From Gammaproteobacteria bacterium (GTDB taxonomy: Bacteria > Pseudomonadota > Gammaproteobacteria > Steroidobacterales > Steroidobacteraceae), in contig JAJPKM010000021.1 of NCBI GenBank assembly GCA_021323735.1, forward strand, positions 186,001-250,000: 64,000 bases of DNA. The letters are read 5' to 3'. Under the pieces are notes generated by a model that was given only the letters and a program-made list of their open reading frames with translations, had not been told where the DNA came from and ran no database searches. How positions within the stretch are numbered: position 1 is the stretch's first letter; every line of letters begins with the position of its first letter. The position numbers and the translations under genes were made by a program. This document shows, one piece after another, positions 47,349 through 56,195 of the stretch.

Positions 47349-47390
47349 CCGCGAAGGCCGTCTGACTGCGAAAGTCGTCTGAGCGTTTAA
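47340..47390. repeat. 17-bp degenerate tandem repeat across the kinase stop codon
   Basis: Three 17-base units (47340-47356, 47357-47373, 47374-47390) share the pattern G(T/C)CG(C/T)CTGA(C/G)(C/T)GCGAA and are followed by a partial fourth. They span the stop codon of the PAS/CheA-like gene and fill the 63-bp gap to the convergent mccA gene. Confidence 0.55.
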
Positions 47391-47411
47391 GTCGCCGACT
47401 GCCTGTCCGCG

Positions 47412-49370
47412 TTACAGCGGCGAAAGCTCCACCAGAACGGCACCCGCCTGAACCCGATCGGTTAGCCCGTAGGCAATGCGCGATACCGTACCGTCATAAG
47501 GAGCCGTGAGGGTGTGCTCCATTTTCATGGCCTCGACGGTGACCAAGGGTAGGCCGCGCGCAACCTGCTGACCCACCGCGACATGCACGGCCACCACGGT
47601 TCCCGGCAGCGGCGTGAGCAATGACCCTTGTTCGATGCCGCCTGCGGCCTGCAAGGTGTCGTCGGTGCGCACCCGCGTCAGCGTCACATGCCGCCCGCCG
47701 AGAAATAAATGCAGCTCACGGCCGGCATCGAAGATGCCTGCACGGTACACCTGACCCTGGCATTCCGCGTGCAGCGTCTTTGCGCCACGTGCCAGTACTT
47801 GCACGGTGAACCGCTCATCGCCCACTTGCACCGAATAGGTATTCGGTGCCAGGCACTCGACACCGGCCGTACCCTCGGCGAAACGCCACGTCGTCGTCGG
47901 CGCCGCCGCGAGGCGCCAGCCCCGGCTGTCTTCCCACAGCGCATTGTCGGCAGTGTTATTGCTTGCACACCACACCGCGGCAAGCGCCATGTCAGCATGC
48001 GCCGCGTCGGGTTCGCCGAATGACAGCTGCGCGCGCCGCAGATGCAGAAAATCGGTGCCCACGGCCCCCGCGCGAAACACCTCGTCGGCGAGCACGCTCG
48101 ACAGCAGCGCCCGATTGGTGGTCACTCCGGCTATTTCGGTCTCGCTCAAGGCGCGGCGCAAGAGATCGATGGCCGCGGCTCGCGATTCGCCCCAGGCAAT
48201 GATTTTCCCCAGCATCGGGTCATAATAGGTCGACACCTCATCGCCCGCCTCGACCCCGGTATCCAACCGCAATCCTGCCGCGTCCTCCGGCCAGCGTAAG
48301 TGGGCAATTTTCCCGACGCTCGGCAGGTAATCCCGCGCCGGATCCTCGGCGTACAAGCGCGCCTCGACGGCAAAGCCGCGTTGCGTGATGTCCGGCTGGG
48401 CGCGTGGTAGGCGTTCCCCCTGCGCAATGCGCAGCTGCCATTCGACCAAGTCGATGCCGGCAATGAGTTCTGTGACCGGGTGTTCTACCTGCAGGCGGGT
48501 GTTCATCTCCATGAAGTAGAAATTCTGGGCATCGTCGACCAGAAATTCCACGGTGCCTGCGCCGACATAACCCACGGCCTGAGCGGATTTGACGGCTGCC
48601 CGAGCCATGGACGCACGTACCTCGGCGCGCAGACCCGGTGCAGGTGCTTCTTCGATGATCTTCTGATGGCGGCGCTGCACCGAGCAGTCGCGATCGAACA
48701 GACTCAAAGTTTGACCGTGCGAGTCGGCAAAGATCTGCACTTCTACATGGCGCGCCTTGGGGAAGTAGCGCTCCATGAGCAAGCGATCATCGCCGAAGGC
48801 GGTGCGTGCCAGGCGCTGCGCCGATTCCACCGCAGCGGCCACCTCGGCGGCGGAATTGACCACTTGCATGCCCTTGCCGCCGCCGCCCGCGCTGGCCTTG
48901 ATGATCAGGGGAAATCCGACGCGCGTCGCTTCCGCGGCGAGGCGCTGCGGTGTTTGCTCATCCCCGTGATAGCCCGGCGCCACCGGTACTCCCACAGCTG
49001 CCATGGCAGCCTTGGATTCGCTCTTCGAGCCCATGGCCTTGATCGCCGCCGCGGGGGGGCCCACGAAGATCAAGCCGGCATCGTGGCAGCCTTCGGCGAA
49101 TTGTGCGTTCTCCGAGAGAAATCCATAACCGGGGTGAACGGCATCGGCGCCGACGCGCTGAGCCAGGGCGATCAGCTTGTCGATATGCAGATAGCTCTCG
49201 GCCGCGGCAGCCCCTCCCAGATGGTAGGCCTCGTCCGCGACGCGCACGTGTTGCGCTTGCCGATCGGCGTCGGAATATACCGCAATCGTGGTGATCCCGA
49301 GGCGCCGCGCGCTGCGCACGATGCGACAGACGATTTCTCCGCGGTTGGCCACCAGCAGCCGTCGGATCAT
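47412..49370 (-). CDS. Methylcrotonyl-CoA carboxylase, biotin-containing alpha subunit
   Basis: Alpha subunit of an acyl-CoA carboxylase, probably methylcrotonyl-CoA carboxylase of leucine breakdown (LiuD/MccA). From the ATG at 49370 it is 652 residues: biotin carboxylase (about 1-445, ATP-grasp with KASAGGGGKGMQVV), a BT linker region and a C-terminal biotinyl domain with EAMKMEH, the biotin lysine being Lys616. A GTG at 49382 that overlaps the beta-subunit stop (GTGA) would add four residues and is a real alternative. Propionyl- or geranyl-CoA carboxylase are weaker alternatives; the neighbouring isovaleryl-CoA dehydrogenase favours methylcrotonyl. Confidence 0.9.
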   Translation of the reverse strand: MIRRLLVANRGEIVCRIVRSARRLGITTIAVYSDADRQAQHVRVADEAYHLGGAAAAESYLHIDKLIALAQRVGADAVHPGYGFLSENAQFAEGCHDAGLIFVGPPAAAIKAMGSKSESKAAMAAVGVPVAPGYHGDEQTPQRLAAEATRVGFPLIIKASAGGGGKGMQVVNSAAEVAAAVESAQRLARTAFGDDRLLMERYFPKARHVEVQIFADSHGQTLSLFDRDCSVQRRHQKIIEEAPAPGLRAEVRASMARAAVKSAQAVGYVGAGTVEFLVDDAQNFYFMEMNTRLQVEHPVTELIAGIDLVEWQLRIAQGERLPRAQPDITQRGFAVEARLYAEDPARDYLPSVGKIAHLRWPEDAAGLRLDTGVEAGDEVSTYYDPMLGKIIAWGESRAAAIDLLRRALSETEIAGVTTNRALLSSVLADEVFRAGAVGTDFLHLRRAQLSFGEPDAAHADMALAAVWCASNNTADNALWEDSRGWRLAAAPTTTWRFAEGTAGVECLAPNTYSVQVGDERFTVQVLARGAKTLHAECQGQVYRAGIFDAGRELHLFLGGRHVTLTRVRTDDTLQAAGGIEQGSLLTPLPGTVVAVHVAVGQQVARGLPLVTVEAMKMEHTLTAPYDGTVSRIAYGLTDRVQAGAVLVELSPL

Positions 49371-49378
49371 GGCCTTGC

Positions 49379-50995
49379 TCACATCCGAAACACGCCGAAG
49401 CGTGTTGCCACGGGGTCTTGGGTTCGAGTCAGTGCCAGCGCCAGTCCCAGCGCTCGCCGCGTGTCCAGGGGATCGATGACCCCGTCGTCCCACAAACGCG
49501 CGGACGCATAGTAGGGATGTCCTTGGCGCTCGAATTGCTCGCGAATGGGTGCCTTGAGTTTTTCCTCCTCGATGGCACTGAAGGTTTCCCCGTTACGCTC
49601 GAGTGCCTCGCGCTTGATCGTCGCCAAGACGCTCGCGGCCTGCTCGCCGCCCATGACCGAGGTGCGCGCGTTCGGCCACTGGAATAGAAAGCGCGGACCA
49701 TAGGCACGCCCGCACATTGCATAGTTGCCCGCGCCGAAACTGCCGCCGATCACCACGGTGTACTTCGGCACCGAGGCACAGGCCACGGCGGTGACCAGTT
49801 TTGCCCCGTCCTTGGCAATGCCGCCCGCTTCGGCGGCCTGGCCCACCATGAAGCCCGCGATGTTCTGCAGGAATACCAAGGGGATGCCATCGCGGCAGCA
49901 CAGTTCGATGAAGTGCGCGCCTTTCAGTGCGCTTTCGGAGAACAAGATGCCGTTGTTGGCCAGGATGCCGACCGTGATGCCATGGATATCGGCAAAGCCG
50001 CATACCAACGTGGTGCCATACAGCGCCTTGAACTCATCGAACCAAGCACCGTCGACCAGGCGGGCGATGAGTTCATGGACGTCGTAGGGTTTGCGGGAAT
50101 TTTGCGGAATGATGCCGTACAGCTCGGCCGGGTCGAAGGGATTCTCGATGCCGCTTGCCGCCGAACTCGAGGTCGCGGCATGCACCGTGGGCGGCCGCAA
50201 GCGCGCCACGGCGCGGCGCGCAAAAGCCAGCGCGTGCGTGTCATTCTCCGCATAGTAATCGGTTACCCCGGAACGACGGCAATGAACATCCGCGCCGCCC
50301 AGGGATTCCGCATCGATCTCCTCGCCCGTGGCCGCACGCACCAGTGGCGGGCCACCCAAGAACACTCGCCCTTGATTGCGAACGATGATGGCATGATCGG
50401 ACATCGCCGGCACGTACGCCCCGCCTGCCGTGCACGAGCCATGCACCACGGCGATCTGCGCGATTCCCTGGGACGAGAGCCTGGCCTGATTGAAGAAAAT
50501 GCGGCCGAAGTGGTCGCGGTCGGGGAATACCTCGTCCTGCCGGGGCAGAAATGCGCCGCCGCTTTCGACCAGGTAGATGCAGGGCAAGGCGTTGTCCGCG
50601 GCAATTTCCTGCGCCCGCAAATGTTTCTTCACCGTCAGCGGGTAGTAGGTGCCGCCCTTCACCGTGGGATCGTTGGCCACCACCATGCATTCTCGCGAAG
50701 CGACCCGGCCGATACCGCTGATCAATCCGGCGCCCGGCAGCTCTTCCCCGTAGACCCCCTGCGCCGCGAGCGCCGAGAGTTCGAGGAACGGAGAACCGGG
50801 ATCGAGCAATGCGGCTATGCGCTCGCGCGCCAACAGCTTGCCGGCCTTGGTGTGCTTGTCGCGGGCCGCGGCACTGCCGCCGGCCGCATTGCGGCGCAGC
50901 GTGAGCCGCAGATCATCGACGGTCGCCTGCATCGCAGCGCGGTTGGCGGCGAATTCCTGCGAGCGGACATCCAATTTGGAGACTAATTTGGCCAT
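49379..50995 (-). CDS. Methylcrotonyl-CoA carboxylase, carboxyltransferase beta subunit
   Basis: The 538-residue beta subunit transfers CO2 from biotin to 3-methylcrotonyl-CoA. The start is taken at the ATG at 50995; the open frame extends to 51313 but into the divergent dehydrogenase gene. Carboxyltransferase motifs include [50 protein letters not shown] and the C-terminal [27 protein letters not shown] is the usual signature of the MCC and LiuB branch. It precedes and is coupled with the alpha subunit, and lies back to back with isovaleryl-CoA dehydrogenase. Confidence 0.93.
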   Translation of the reverse strand: MAKLVSKLDVRSQEFAANRAAMQATVDDLRLTLRRNAAGGSAAARDKHTKAGKLLARERIAALLDPGSPFLELSALAAQGVYGEELPGAGLISGIGRVASRECMVVANDPTVKGGTYYPLTVKKHLRAQEIAADNALPCIYLVESGGAFLPRQDEVFPDRDHFGRIFFNQARLSSQGIAQIAVVHGSCTAGGAYVPAMSDHAIIVRNQGRVFLGGPPLVRAATGEEIDAESLGGADVHCRRSGVTDYYAENDTHALAFARRAVARLRPPTVHAATSSSAASGIENPFDPAELYGIIPQNSRKPYDVHELIARLVDGAWFDEFKALYGTTLVCGFADIHGITVGILANNGILFSESALKGAHFIELCCRDGIPLVFLQNIAGFMVGQAAEAGGIAKDGAKLVTAVACASVPKYTVVIGGSFGAGNYAMCGRAYGPRFLFQWPNARTSVMGGEQAASVLATIKREALERNGETFSAIEEEKLKAPIREQFERQGHPYYASARLWDDGVIDPLDTRRALGLALALTRTQDPVATRFGVFRM

Positions 50996-51024
50996 TGGCT
51001 TTGGCGCCTCAAGCGTGGCAGAAT

Positions 51025-51038
51025 TGTCGGACAGTCCG
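51025..51038. promoter_or_regulatory. Candidate GntR operator in the mccB/ivd divergent promoter
   Basis: TTGTCGGACAGTCCG lies in the 87-bp divergent gap. It contains two overlapping palindromes: TGTC-G-GACA and CGGAC-A-GTCCG. TTGTCGGACAG fits the FadR-type GntR consensus T-N-G-T-N3-A-C-N-A with one mismatch. The regulator encoded just after ivd belongs to that subfamily, making it the obvious candidate to bind here and control both directions. Confidence 0.5.
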
Positions 51039-51082
51039 ATTATCCAACGATCCTGTGCCTCTGACAATGGGGGTCGGTAAAA

Positions 51083-52252
51083 ATGCCCAATTCCGCATAT
51101 CGCGAGTTCAACTTCGGCCTGGGCGAGGTCATCGACACCGTGCGCGACCAGGTGCGGCGTTTCGCCGAGGAGCGCATCGCCCCGCGCGCGAATGAAATAG
51201 ATCGCAGCAACCTCTTCCCGAGGGATTTGTGGCGCGAAGCCGGCGACCTGGGGTTGCTGGGACTGACCGTGACCCCGGAGCACGGCGGTGCGGGTCTCGG
51301 CTATCTCGCCCACACGATCGCCATGGAGGAAATCTCCCGTGCATCCGCCGCCGTGGGCCTAAGCTACGGCGCGCATTCGAACCTGTGCGTGAATCAGCTG
51401 GCGCTCAACGCCACCGATGAGCAGAAGCGCCGATACTTGCCGGGACTGCTCAGCGGCGAGCATGTCGGCGCGCTCGCCATGTCCGAGCCCGGCGCCGGCT
51501 CGGACGTCGTGTCCATGCAGCTAAAGGCGCTGCGCGACGGTGACCACTATGTGCTGGACGGCCGCAAGATGTGGATCACCAACGGCCCGGAAGCCGATGT
51601 CTTGGTGGTATATGCCAAGACGTCGCCCGACGCAGGCGCGCGCGGCATCAGCGCCTTCATCATCGAGAAAGGGTTCAAAGGGTTCACCGCCGCCCAGAAA
51701 CTCGACAAACTGGGCATGCGCGGCTCGAGCACCAGTGAATTGGTGTTCGATAAGTGCCGGGTCCCCGCCGAGAACCTGCTGGGCACCCTGAATCAGGGTG
51801 TTAGCGTGCTGATGCGGGGGCTCGACTACGAGCGCGTGGTGCTCTCCGGCGGCCCGCTGGGCATCATGGCAGCTGCACTGGATGTGGCCGTGCCATACGT
51901 GCGCGAACGGAAGCAATTCGGGCAAGCCATAGGCACCTTCGAGCTGGTGCAGGGAAAGCTGGCGGACATGTACGCCTCGCTGAATGCGTGTCGCAGCTAT
52001 GTCTACATGGTGGCCGCGGCATGCGACCGCGGCGATGCCACCCGCAAGGATGCCGCAGCGTGCATCTTGTTCTGCGCCGAGGCGGCCACTCGCGCCTCCC
52101 TGGACGCCATTCAATTGTTGGGCGGAAACGGCTATATCAACGACTATCCCACCGGCCGGTTGCTGCGCGACGCCAAACTCTACGAAATCGGCGCGGGTAC
52201 CTCAGAGATTCGCCGCATGCTGATCGGCCGCGAGCTCTTCGGGGAGGGCTGA
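51083..52252 (+). CDS. Isovaleryl-CoA dehydrogenase
   Basis: This 389-residue FAD enzyme oxidises isovaleryl-CoA to 3-methylcrotonyl-CoA in leucine catabolism, the substrate of the carboxylase encoded opposite. The catalytic Glu250 in [16 protein letters not shown] sits at the position special to isovaleryl-CoA dehydrogenases rather than at the usual C-terminal site. Flavin and substrate motifs include [11 protein letters not shown] and WITNGP, and the C-terminal [13 protein letters not shown] and [14 protein letters not shown] one-base overlap (TGATG) joins it to the GntR regulator. Other liu genes (enoyl-CoA hydratase, HMG-CoA lyase) are not in this cluster. Confidence 0.94.
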   Translation: MPNSAYREFNFGLGEVIDTVRDQVRRFAEERIAPRANEIDRSNLFPRDLWREAGDLGLLGLTVTPEHGGAGLGYLAHTIAMEEISRASAAVGLSYGAHSNLCVNQLALNATDEQKRRYLPGLLSGEHVGALAMSEPGAGSDVVSMQLKALRDGDHYVLDGRKMWITNGPEADVLVVYAKTSPDAGARGISAFIIEKGFKGFTAAQKLDKLGMRGSSTSELVFDKCRVPAENLLGTLNQGVSVLMRGLDYERVVLSGGPLGIMAAALDVAVPYVRERKQFGQAIGTFELVQGKLADMYASLNACRSYVYMVAAACDRGDATRKDAAACILFCAEAATRASLDAIQLLGGNGYINDYPTGRLLRDAKLYEIGAGTSEIRRMLIGRELFGEG

Positions 52253-52965
52253 TGAGCGATCTGTTCGCGCCGCTGGACGACCATCCCGCCTACCGGCAGA
52301 TCGCCAACCTGATCGAGGAGCGTATCGTCGCCAGGGTCTTGCGCACCGGCGATGCGCTGCCCTCCGAGACCGATCTCGCGCGGCAGTTCGGCGTGAACCG
52401 CTCGACGATACGCGAGGCCATTCGCGAATTGGAAATCCATGGATTGCTCGGACGCGGGCGCGGCGAGAAGCGCCTGCGAGTCACCCGGCCGGAGCCCGGC
52501 AGTGTCAGTTCAGGCGTCAGCCGTGCATTGGCCCTGCATGATGTGACGTTCATGGAACTGTGGGAAGCCATGATGGCCATCGAGCCGGCCGCCGCACAAT
52601 ATGCCGCCACGCGGCGCACCGCTGACCAATTGCGGAGCATCACTCGCGCCCACGCGCGCTTCAATCGCGAGATCGCCGACACCGCCGCGACCGTTTCCGC
52701 CGTGCTCGACTTCTTCACGGCGGTTGCCGCTGCCAGCGGCAACCAGGTGCTGGCGCTCTCGCAAGCACCTCTCAACTTATTGCTGGAGCCCGCGCTGTCG
52801 AGCATCGTCGACCGTGTGCCGCAGGCCCGCGCACGGATTCAAACCGCGCAGGGCAAGATCATCGATGCCATCAAGCTCAACAAGAGCGAGCAGGCGCGCA
52901 GCTGGATGGAGAAGCACATCCGAGATTTCAAGCGTGGCCACGAACTCGAGACGTCCATGGCTTGA
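52252..52965 (+). CDS. GntR family regulator, FadR/FCD subfamily
   Basis: The 237-residue regulator has an N-terminal winged helix-turn-helix (about 12-78: AYRQIANLIEERIVARVLRTGDALPSE then NRSTIREAIRELEIHGLLGRG) and a C-terminal all-helical effector domain (about 95-230) of the FCD type. The start ATG shares one base with the ivd stop, so it is translated with the dehydrogenase. It is the natural candidate to sense an acyl-CoA of the leucine route and act on the palindrome in the mccB/ivd promoter. Known liu regulators of proteobacteria are MerR (LiuR) or TetR (LiuQ), so a GntR here would be a less usual choice. Confidence 0.87.
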   Translation: MSDLFAPLDDHPAYRQIANLIEERIVARVLRTGDALPSETDLARQFGVNRSTIREAIRELEIHGLLGRGRGEKRLRVTRPEPGSVSSGVSRALALHDVTFMELWEAMMAIEPAAAQYAATRRTADQLRSITRAHARFNREIADTAATVSAVLDFFTAVAAASGNQVLALSQAPLNLLLEPALSSIVDRVPQARARIQTAQGKIIDAIKLNKSEQARSWMEKHIRDFKRGHELETSMA

Positions 52966-53061
52966 AGGGGGAGCTGTATGCTGCCTACCCCGAGACAGCG
53001 TCCTACTGCCCGGGACACGCTGCGCGCGGGCCTCGAGCCAGGCTGCGGAATGGACCGGCTC

Positions 53062-53505
53062 CTAAAGGATCTGCTCCCGCTGCGTATCGGCGCCGGTCGG
53101 ATCGTGCAGATTCGTGCTGAAAGATACCAACACCATTGCTGACTCGCCGATGTTGTGAAAGGCGTGCACGACGCCAGGCGGAATGGTCAGGCGCAATATT
53201 TCACCCGCCGGCACCTTGATGTCGCGAACGATCCCCTGCTCTTTCAGCCTGATCAGCGCCGGTCCGACCAGCGTGGTGGTCTCCACCGCCGTGCGATGCA
53301 CGTGATTGCCGCGAATCTCGCCGGGCTGAGTAAGCACCACGTGCACATTCCTTTGTGCTTGCAATTCAGTGTCGGTCAACGGTTCGAAGAGCACGCCGCG
53401 CGCATCTCGGTGGGTTTTCACCGCTTGCACGCTGGCCTCGCGCGGCTGGGACTCTTTCGTGAACTGGCCTTCCATACGCTGGGTTTTCATACGCTCGTCC
53501 GTCAT
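53062..53505 (-). CDS. Cupin-domain protein (sugar epimerase-like fold)
   Basis: From the ATG at 53505 this is a 147-residue protein with a single cupin barrel: HRDARGVLFEPL, EIRGNHVHRTAVETTTLV with a His-x-His pair, and the IPPGVVHAFHNIGE motif with a second His. The spacing resembles WbmF/FdtA-like and dTDP-sugar 3,5-epimerase relatives, but it is shorter and lacks their Lys/Tyr context, so activity is uncertain; a small-molecule binder or isomerase is likely. A perfect -10 box TATAAT (53518-53513 on the minus strand) puts the start on or next to the ATG. No sugar genes are nearby. Confidence 0.75.
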   Translation of the reverse strand: MTDERMKTQRMEGQFTKESQPREASVQAVKTHRDARGVLFEPLTDTELQAQRNVHVVLTQPGEIRGNHVHRTAVETTTLVGPALIRLKEQGIVRDIKVPAGEILRLTIPPGVVHAFHNIGESAMVLVSFSTNLHDPTGADTQREQIL

Positions 53506-53512
53506 AGCGTGG

Positions 53513-53518
53513 ATTATA
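53513..53518 (-). promoter_or_regulatory. Consensus -10 box just before the cupin ATG
   Basis: TATAAT on the minus strand ends eight bases before the A of the cupin ATG at 53505, and there is no Shine-Dalgarno sequence. A start at or within a base of the ATG would make the transcript leaderless. The -35 region is weak. Confidence 0.45.
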
Positions 53519-53576
53519 CCCTGCCGTATTCCCATGTCCCGGGAACCGAGAGCCTACTTTTCAGGCTCTTCAGCTC

Positions 53577-56051
53577 TCAAGGCCGCCGCCGCGCGGCATG
53601 GCCGCGGACGACGAGCAGCACGCCGGCCAGCAGCAGGATATCCATCCAATCCATCGAGCCGCCGCCACCTCCGCTTGCGCTGGCCGCAGTGACCGTCAGG
53701 GTGGCCGATGCCGGCGCGGCATTACCTCCGGCGGGCCCGGTCGCCAGTCCGTTCGCCGCCACCGACGCCACATAAGTCCCGGGTGTGGCGGTGTTTACAC
53801 TCAATGAAATATTGCAGCTGCCGCCGGCGGGAATATTGGCGTCGGCGAGCGTGACGCTGCCGGTGGCGCTGGTCAGCTTCAGCCCAGCGCCGCTGCAAGT
53901 GCTGGCGGGTGCCGACGAAGCCAACGGCGCAAGACCGGCGGGCAGCGATAAGGTGATCCCCGACTGAGTCAGCGCGAACGCATTGGTATTGGTGAAGGTC
54001 AACACCAGCGTGGCAGGCGCATTCACGGCCACGCTGGTCGGGGAAAAGGCCGCGCCGACGGTCGGCGCTACCGGTGTCACCGTCAGGGGCGAGATGCAGG
54101 CCGAGGAGGCGCCGCCGGCCGCTGCGGGTGCCGTGCTGGTGGCGCCGTTCGCCGTGAAATTCACGACGGCGGTATCCGTATTGCCGGCCGAGTCCTTCAC
54201 CACCAGCGTCAAGGTCCCCGCGCCGCTCACCAAGGCATTGACCGCAGAGCTGCTGCCGCCCGATACGATGCGTACCGCGCCGGATGCACTCCACGCGTAA
54301 GAGGCAATCGTCGCGTTGCACGCAGCGGCGCTGCCGGCGCCATCGAAAGTTGCACTGCCCGAGGTGAAGCCCGCCGGTATCGACACTGCCGCAATCGGAT
54401 TGAGCGCGGCGATGACGGCGCTCAATGCGTTCACCATGCCCGCGCCGCAGGTGCTCGTGGTGCAAGCGCACTCGACGCTCGAGGAGGATCCAGCGACACA
54501 TTGCGGGGTCGGCGGGTTCGTGACCGGCTGCGGAAACGGGGTCGCGCTGGCCTTCATGCGTGCGATGATCTGCGGCGGGGTGAGATTCGCGTTCGCAGCG
54601 CGCATCAACGCGGCGATACCGGTCACTATGGGCGCCGAAAAGCTCGTACCGAGATTGGAGTTTGTCTGGTCGGTGTACGAATTGATTCCCGGGACGGTGG
54701 CCCCTTCGTTCGTCGTGGTATCGATGGACCGCAGACAGGGGTTGCCGAGATTCACGCAGTTGCCGGCGGGCGCCGCGATACCGACTTCCGGCCCCAAACT
54801 GCTGTAGCCGACCTTGGTGCCGACGTTTCTCAATCCGGCGACCGCCAACACGCCCGGGCAGTTGGCGGGTATGTCGACGGGGCCGCTTTCATTGCCGGCG
54901 GATGCCACGACCAGCACACCCATGCGCGTGAGCGTCGTGAGCAACGTCTGGTAGGAGCTAGGACAGGTGCCGGTGCCGCCGAGACTCAAGTTGATGATGT
55001 CGGCCGGATAGGGATTGTCCGGCACACCGCTGACGGTCATGCCGACGGCCCACTGAATTCCGGTAATGATGTCGGAGTCCAGGCCGCCGCACTTGCCCAA
55101 GGCACGCACCGGAAGCAAGTACGGATTCCAGGTCATCCCCGCAATACCGACGTCGTTGTTGGTCGCCGCACCGAGCAGGCCTATGACCCGGGTGCCATGC
55201 CACGAGCTGCCCTGCACGCTGCAGCTCTTGCTGGGAAAAACTTTGCTGTTGGCGAGATCCGTGCTGTCGATCCAATCACCGGGGTCGGACGGGTCAGGAT
55301 CCCAGCCGTCGCCGTCGTTGGCCACCAGAAACGTGCCCTGCGGACTGCCGTTGGTCGAATCCACGTCCTCGCTGACGAAATCATAGCCCGGCAACAAGCG
55401 GCCACCGAACCCGGCACGCAGCAAGTCCGGATGGTCGAAGCGAACCCCGCTGTCGATATCGGCGATGACGCTGCCGGAACTGCCCTTGGTGATGTTCCAT
55501 GCGGAGACCGCGTCGGTCGCCGCCGCGTCGCTGGTCGGCGTGAGGCTGCTCGGTGTCTGCAGGTACCACTGTCCGCTGGCCGTGGCGGTAGGAACGAACA
55601 ACGGATCGTTGGGCAGGACGTGCGCATAGCGCCGTTGATCGACGTCGGCAAACGCCACCGCCGGATCCGCTCTCAGCCGCTCGAGCAGGCTCTGGACGTC
55701 CGCCCCGTAGACGGCGTTCTGAAGGAACAGGACATGCATGCTGGGCGTGAGCTGCCGCGACCGCGACATGGCGATGCCGGTGCGTTGGGTCAGGCTGCGC
55801 AGATCCGCGTCGGTGGTCTGCGCCTGGACGCTCAGATATTGTGCCTTGGAGCGCAAGCGAATGGCCTTCGTCACCGCGTTGCTCGAATTCGCCCGAAACC
55901 CGACGATCAGCCGGCTGGCCTGCGGCCCAATCTCAGTCGGATGCGACCGAATCGGGTTCCATTCCACGGCCGCGACTGCGGCCGTGACCCAGCAGAGGGC
56001 CATAAGTCCGGCAATCACAGACTTCGGGAGCGGAATTCCGGCGTTTTTCAT
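53577..56051 (-). CDS. Secreted S8 (subtilisin-type) serine protease with GlyGly-CTERM-like tail
   Basis: From the ATG at 56051 the preproprotein is 824 residues. An N-terminal signal (SVIAGLMALCWVTAAVAA) is followed by a propeptide-like region and the subtilase domain with Asp200 (ADIDSGV), His285 (WHGTR), oxyanion Asn387 (AGNESG) and Ser470 (GTSFSAP). The C-terminal third (from about 560) has Ala/Ser/Thr/Val-rich beta domains with many small residues. The tail is a Gly run (ASGGGGGS), a helix MDWMDILLLAGVLLVV and a basic end RGHAARRRP, as in GlyGly-CTERM proteins cleaved by rhombosortase. So it is probably exported and processed at the surface. The rhombosortase gene is not in the window. 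Confidence 0.93.
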   Translation of the reverse strand: MKNAGIPLPKSVIAGLMALCWVTAAVAAVEWNPIRSHPTEIGPQASRLIVGFRANSSNAVTKAIRLRSKAQYLSVQAQTTDADLRSLTQRTGIAMSRSRQLTPSMHVLFLQNAVYGADVQSLLERLRADPAVAFADVDQRRYAHVLPNDPLFVPTATASGQWYLQTPSSLTPTSDAAATDAVSAWNITKGSSGSVIADIDSGVRFDHPDLLRAGFGGRLLPGYDFVSEDVDSTNGSPQGTFLVANDGDGWDPDPSDPGDWIDSTDLANSKVFPSKSCSVQGSSWHGTRVIGLLGAATNNDVGIAGMTWNPYLLPVRALGKCGGLDSDIITGIQWAVGMTVSGVPDNPYPADIINLSLGGTGTCPSSYQTLLTTLTRMGVLVVASAGNESGPVDIPANCPGVLAVAGLRNVGTKVGYSSLGPEVGIAAPAGNCVNLGNPCLRSIDTTTNEGATVPGINSYTDQTNSNLGTSFSAPIVTGIAALMRAANANLTPPQIIARMKASATPFPQPVTNPPTPQCVAGSSSSVECACTTSTCGAGMVNALSAVIAALNPIAAVSIPAGFTSGSATFDGAGSAAACNATIASYAWSASGAVRIVSGGSSSAVNALVSGAGTLTLVVKDSAGNTDTAVVNFTANGATSTAPAAAGGASSACISPLTVTPVAPTVGAAFSPTSVAVNAPATLVLTFTNTNAFALTQSGITLSLPAGLAPLASSAPASTCSGAGLKLTSATGSVTLADANIPAGGSCNISLSVNTATPGTYVASVAANGLATGPAGGNAAPASATLTVTAASASGGGGGSMDWMDILLLAGVLLVVRGHAARRRP

Positions 56052-56149
56052 GGACGGCAAGCCTAGCAACTAAAGTAGGGTCAAGATGCGAACCACGACC
56101 ATAAACTTACGCGAAATCACGACCGTCGCGCAGCCCCCGTCCCGCGGGG

Positions 56150-56155
56150 TAGAAT
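56150..56155 (+). promoter_or_regulatory. -10-like box upstream of aldehyde dehydrogenase
   Basis: TAGAAT at 56150-56155 is one mismatch from a -10 box and lies in the 144-bp divergent gap, 41 bases before the ATG at 56196. AAGGGG (56183-56188) precedes that ATG and is a good ribosome binding site. No clear -35 box is visible. Confidence 0.4.
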
Positions 56156-56195
56156 ACCGGCAGTCAAACAACCGCATTTCCGAAGGGGCTTTGCA

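Noticed and set aside
54501-56066. 521-codon plus-strand frame opposite the S8 protease
   Set aside because: Arg/Gly/Asp-rich shadow of a well-supported gene with all subtilase motifs.
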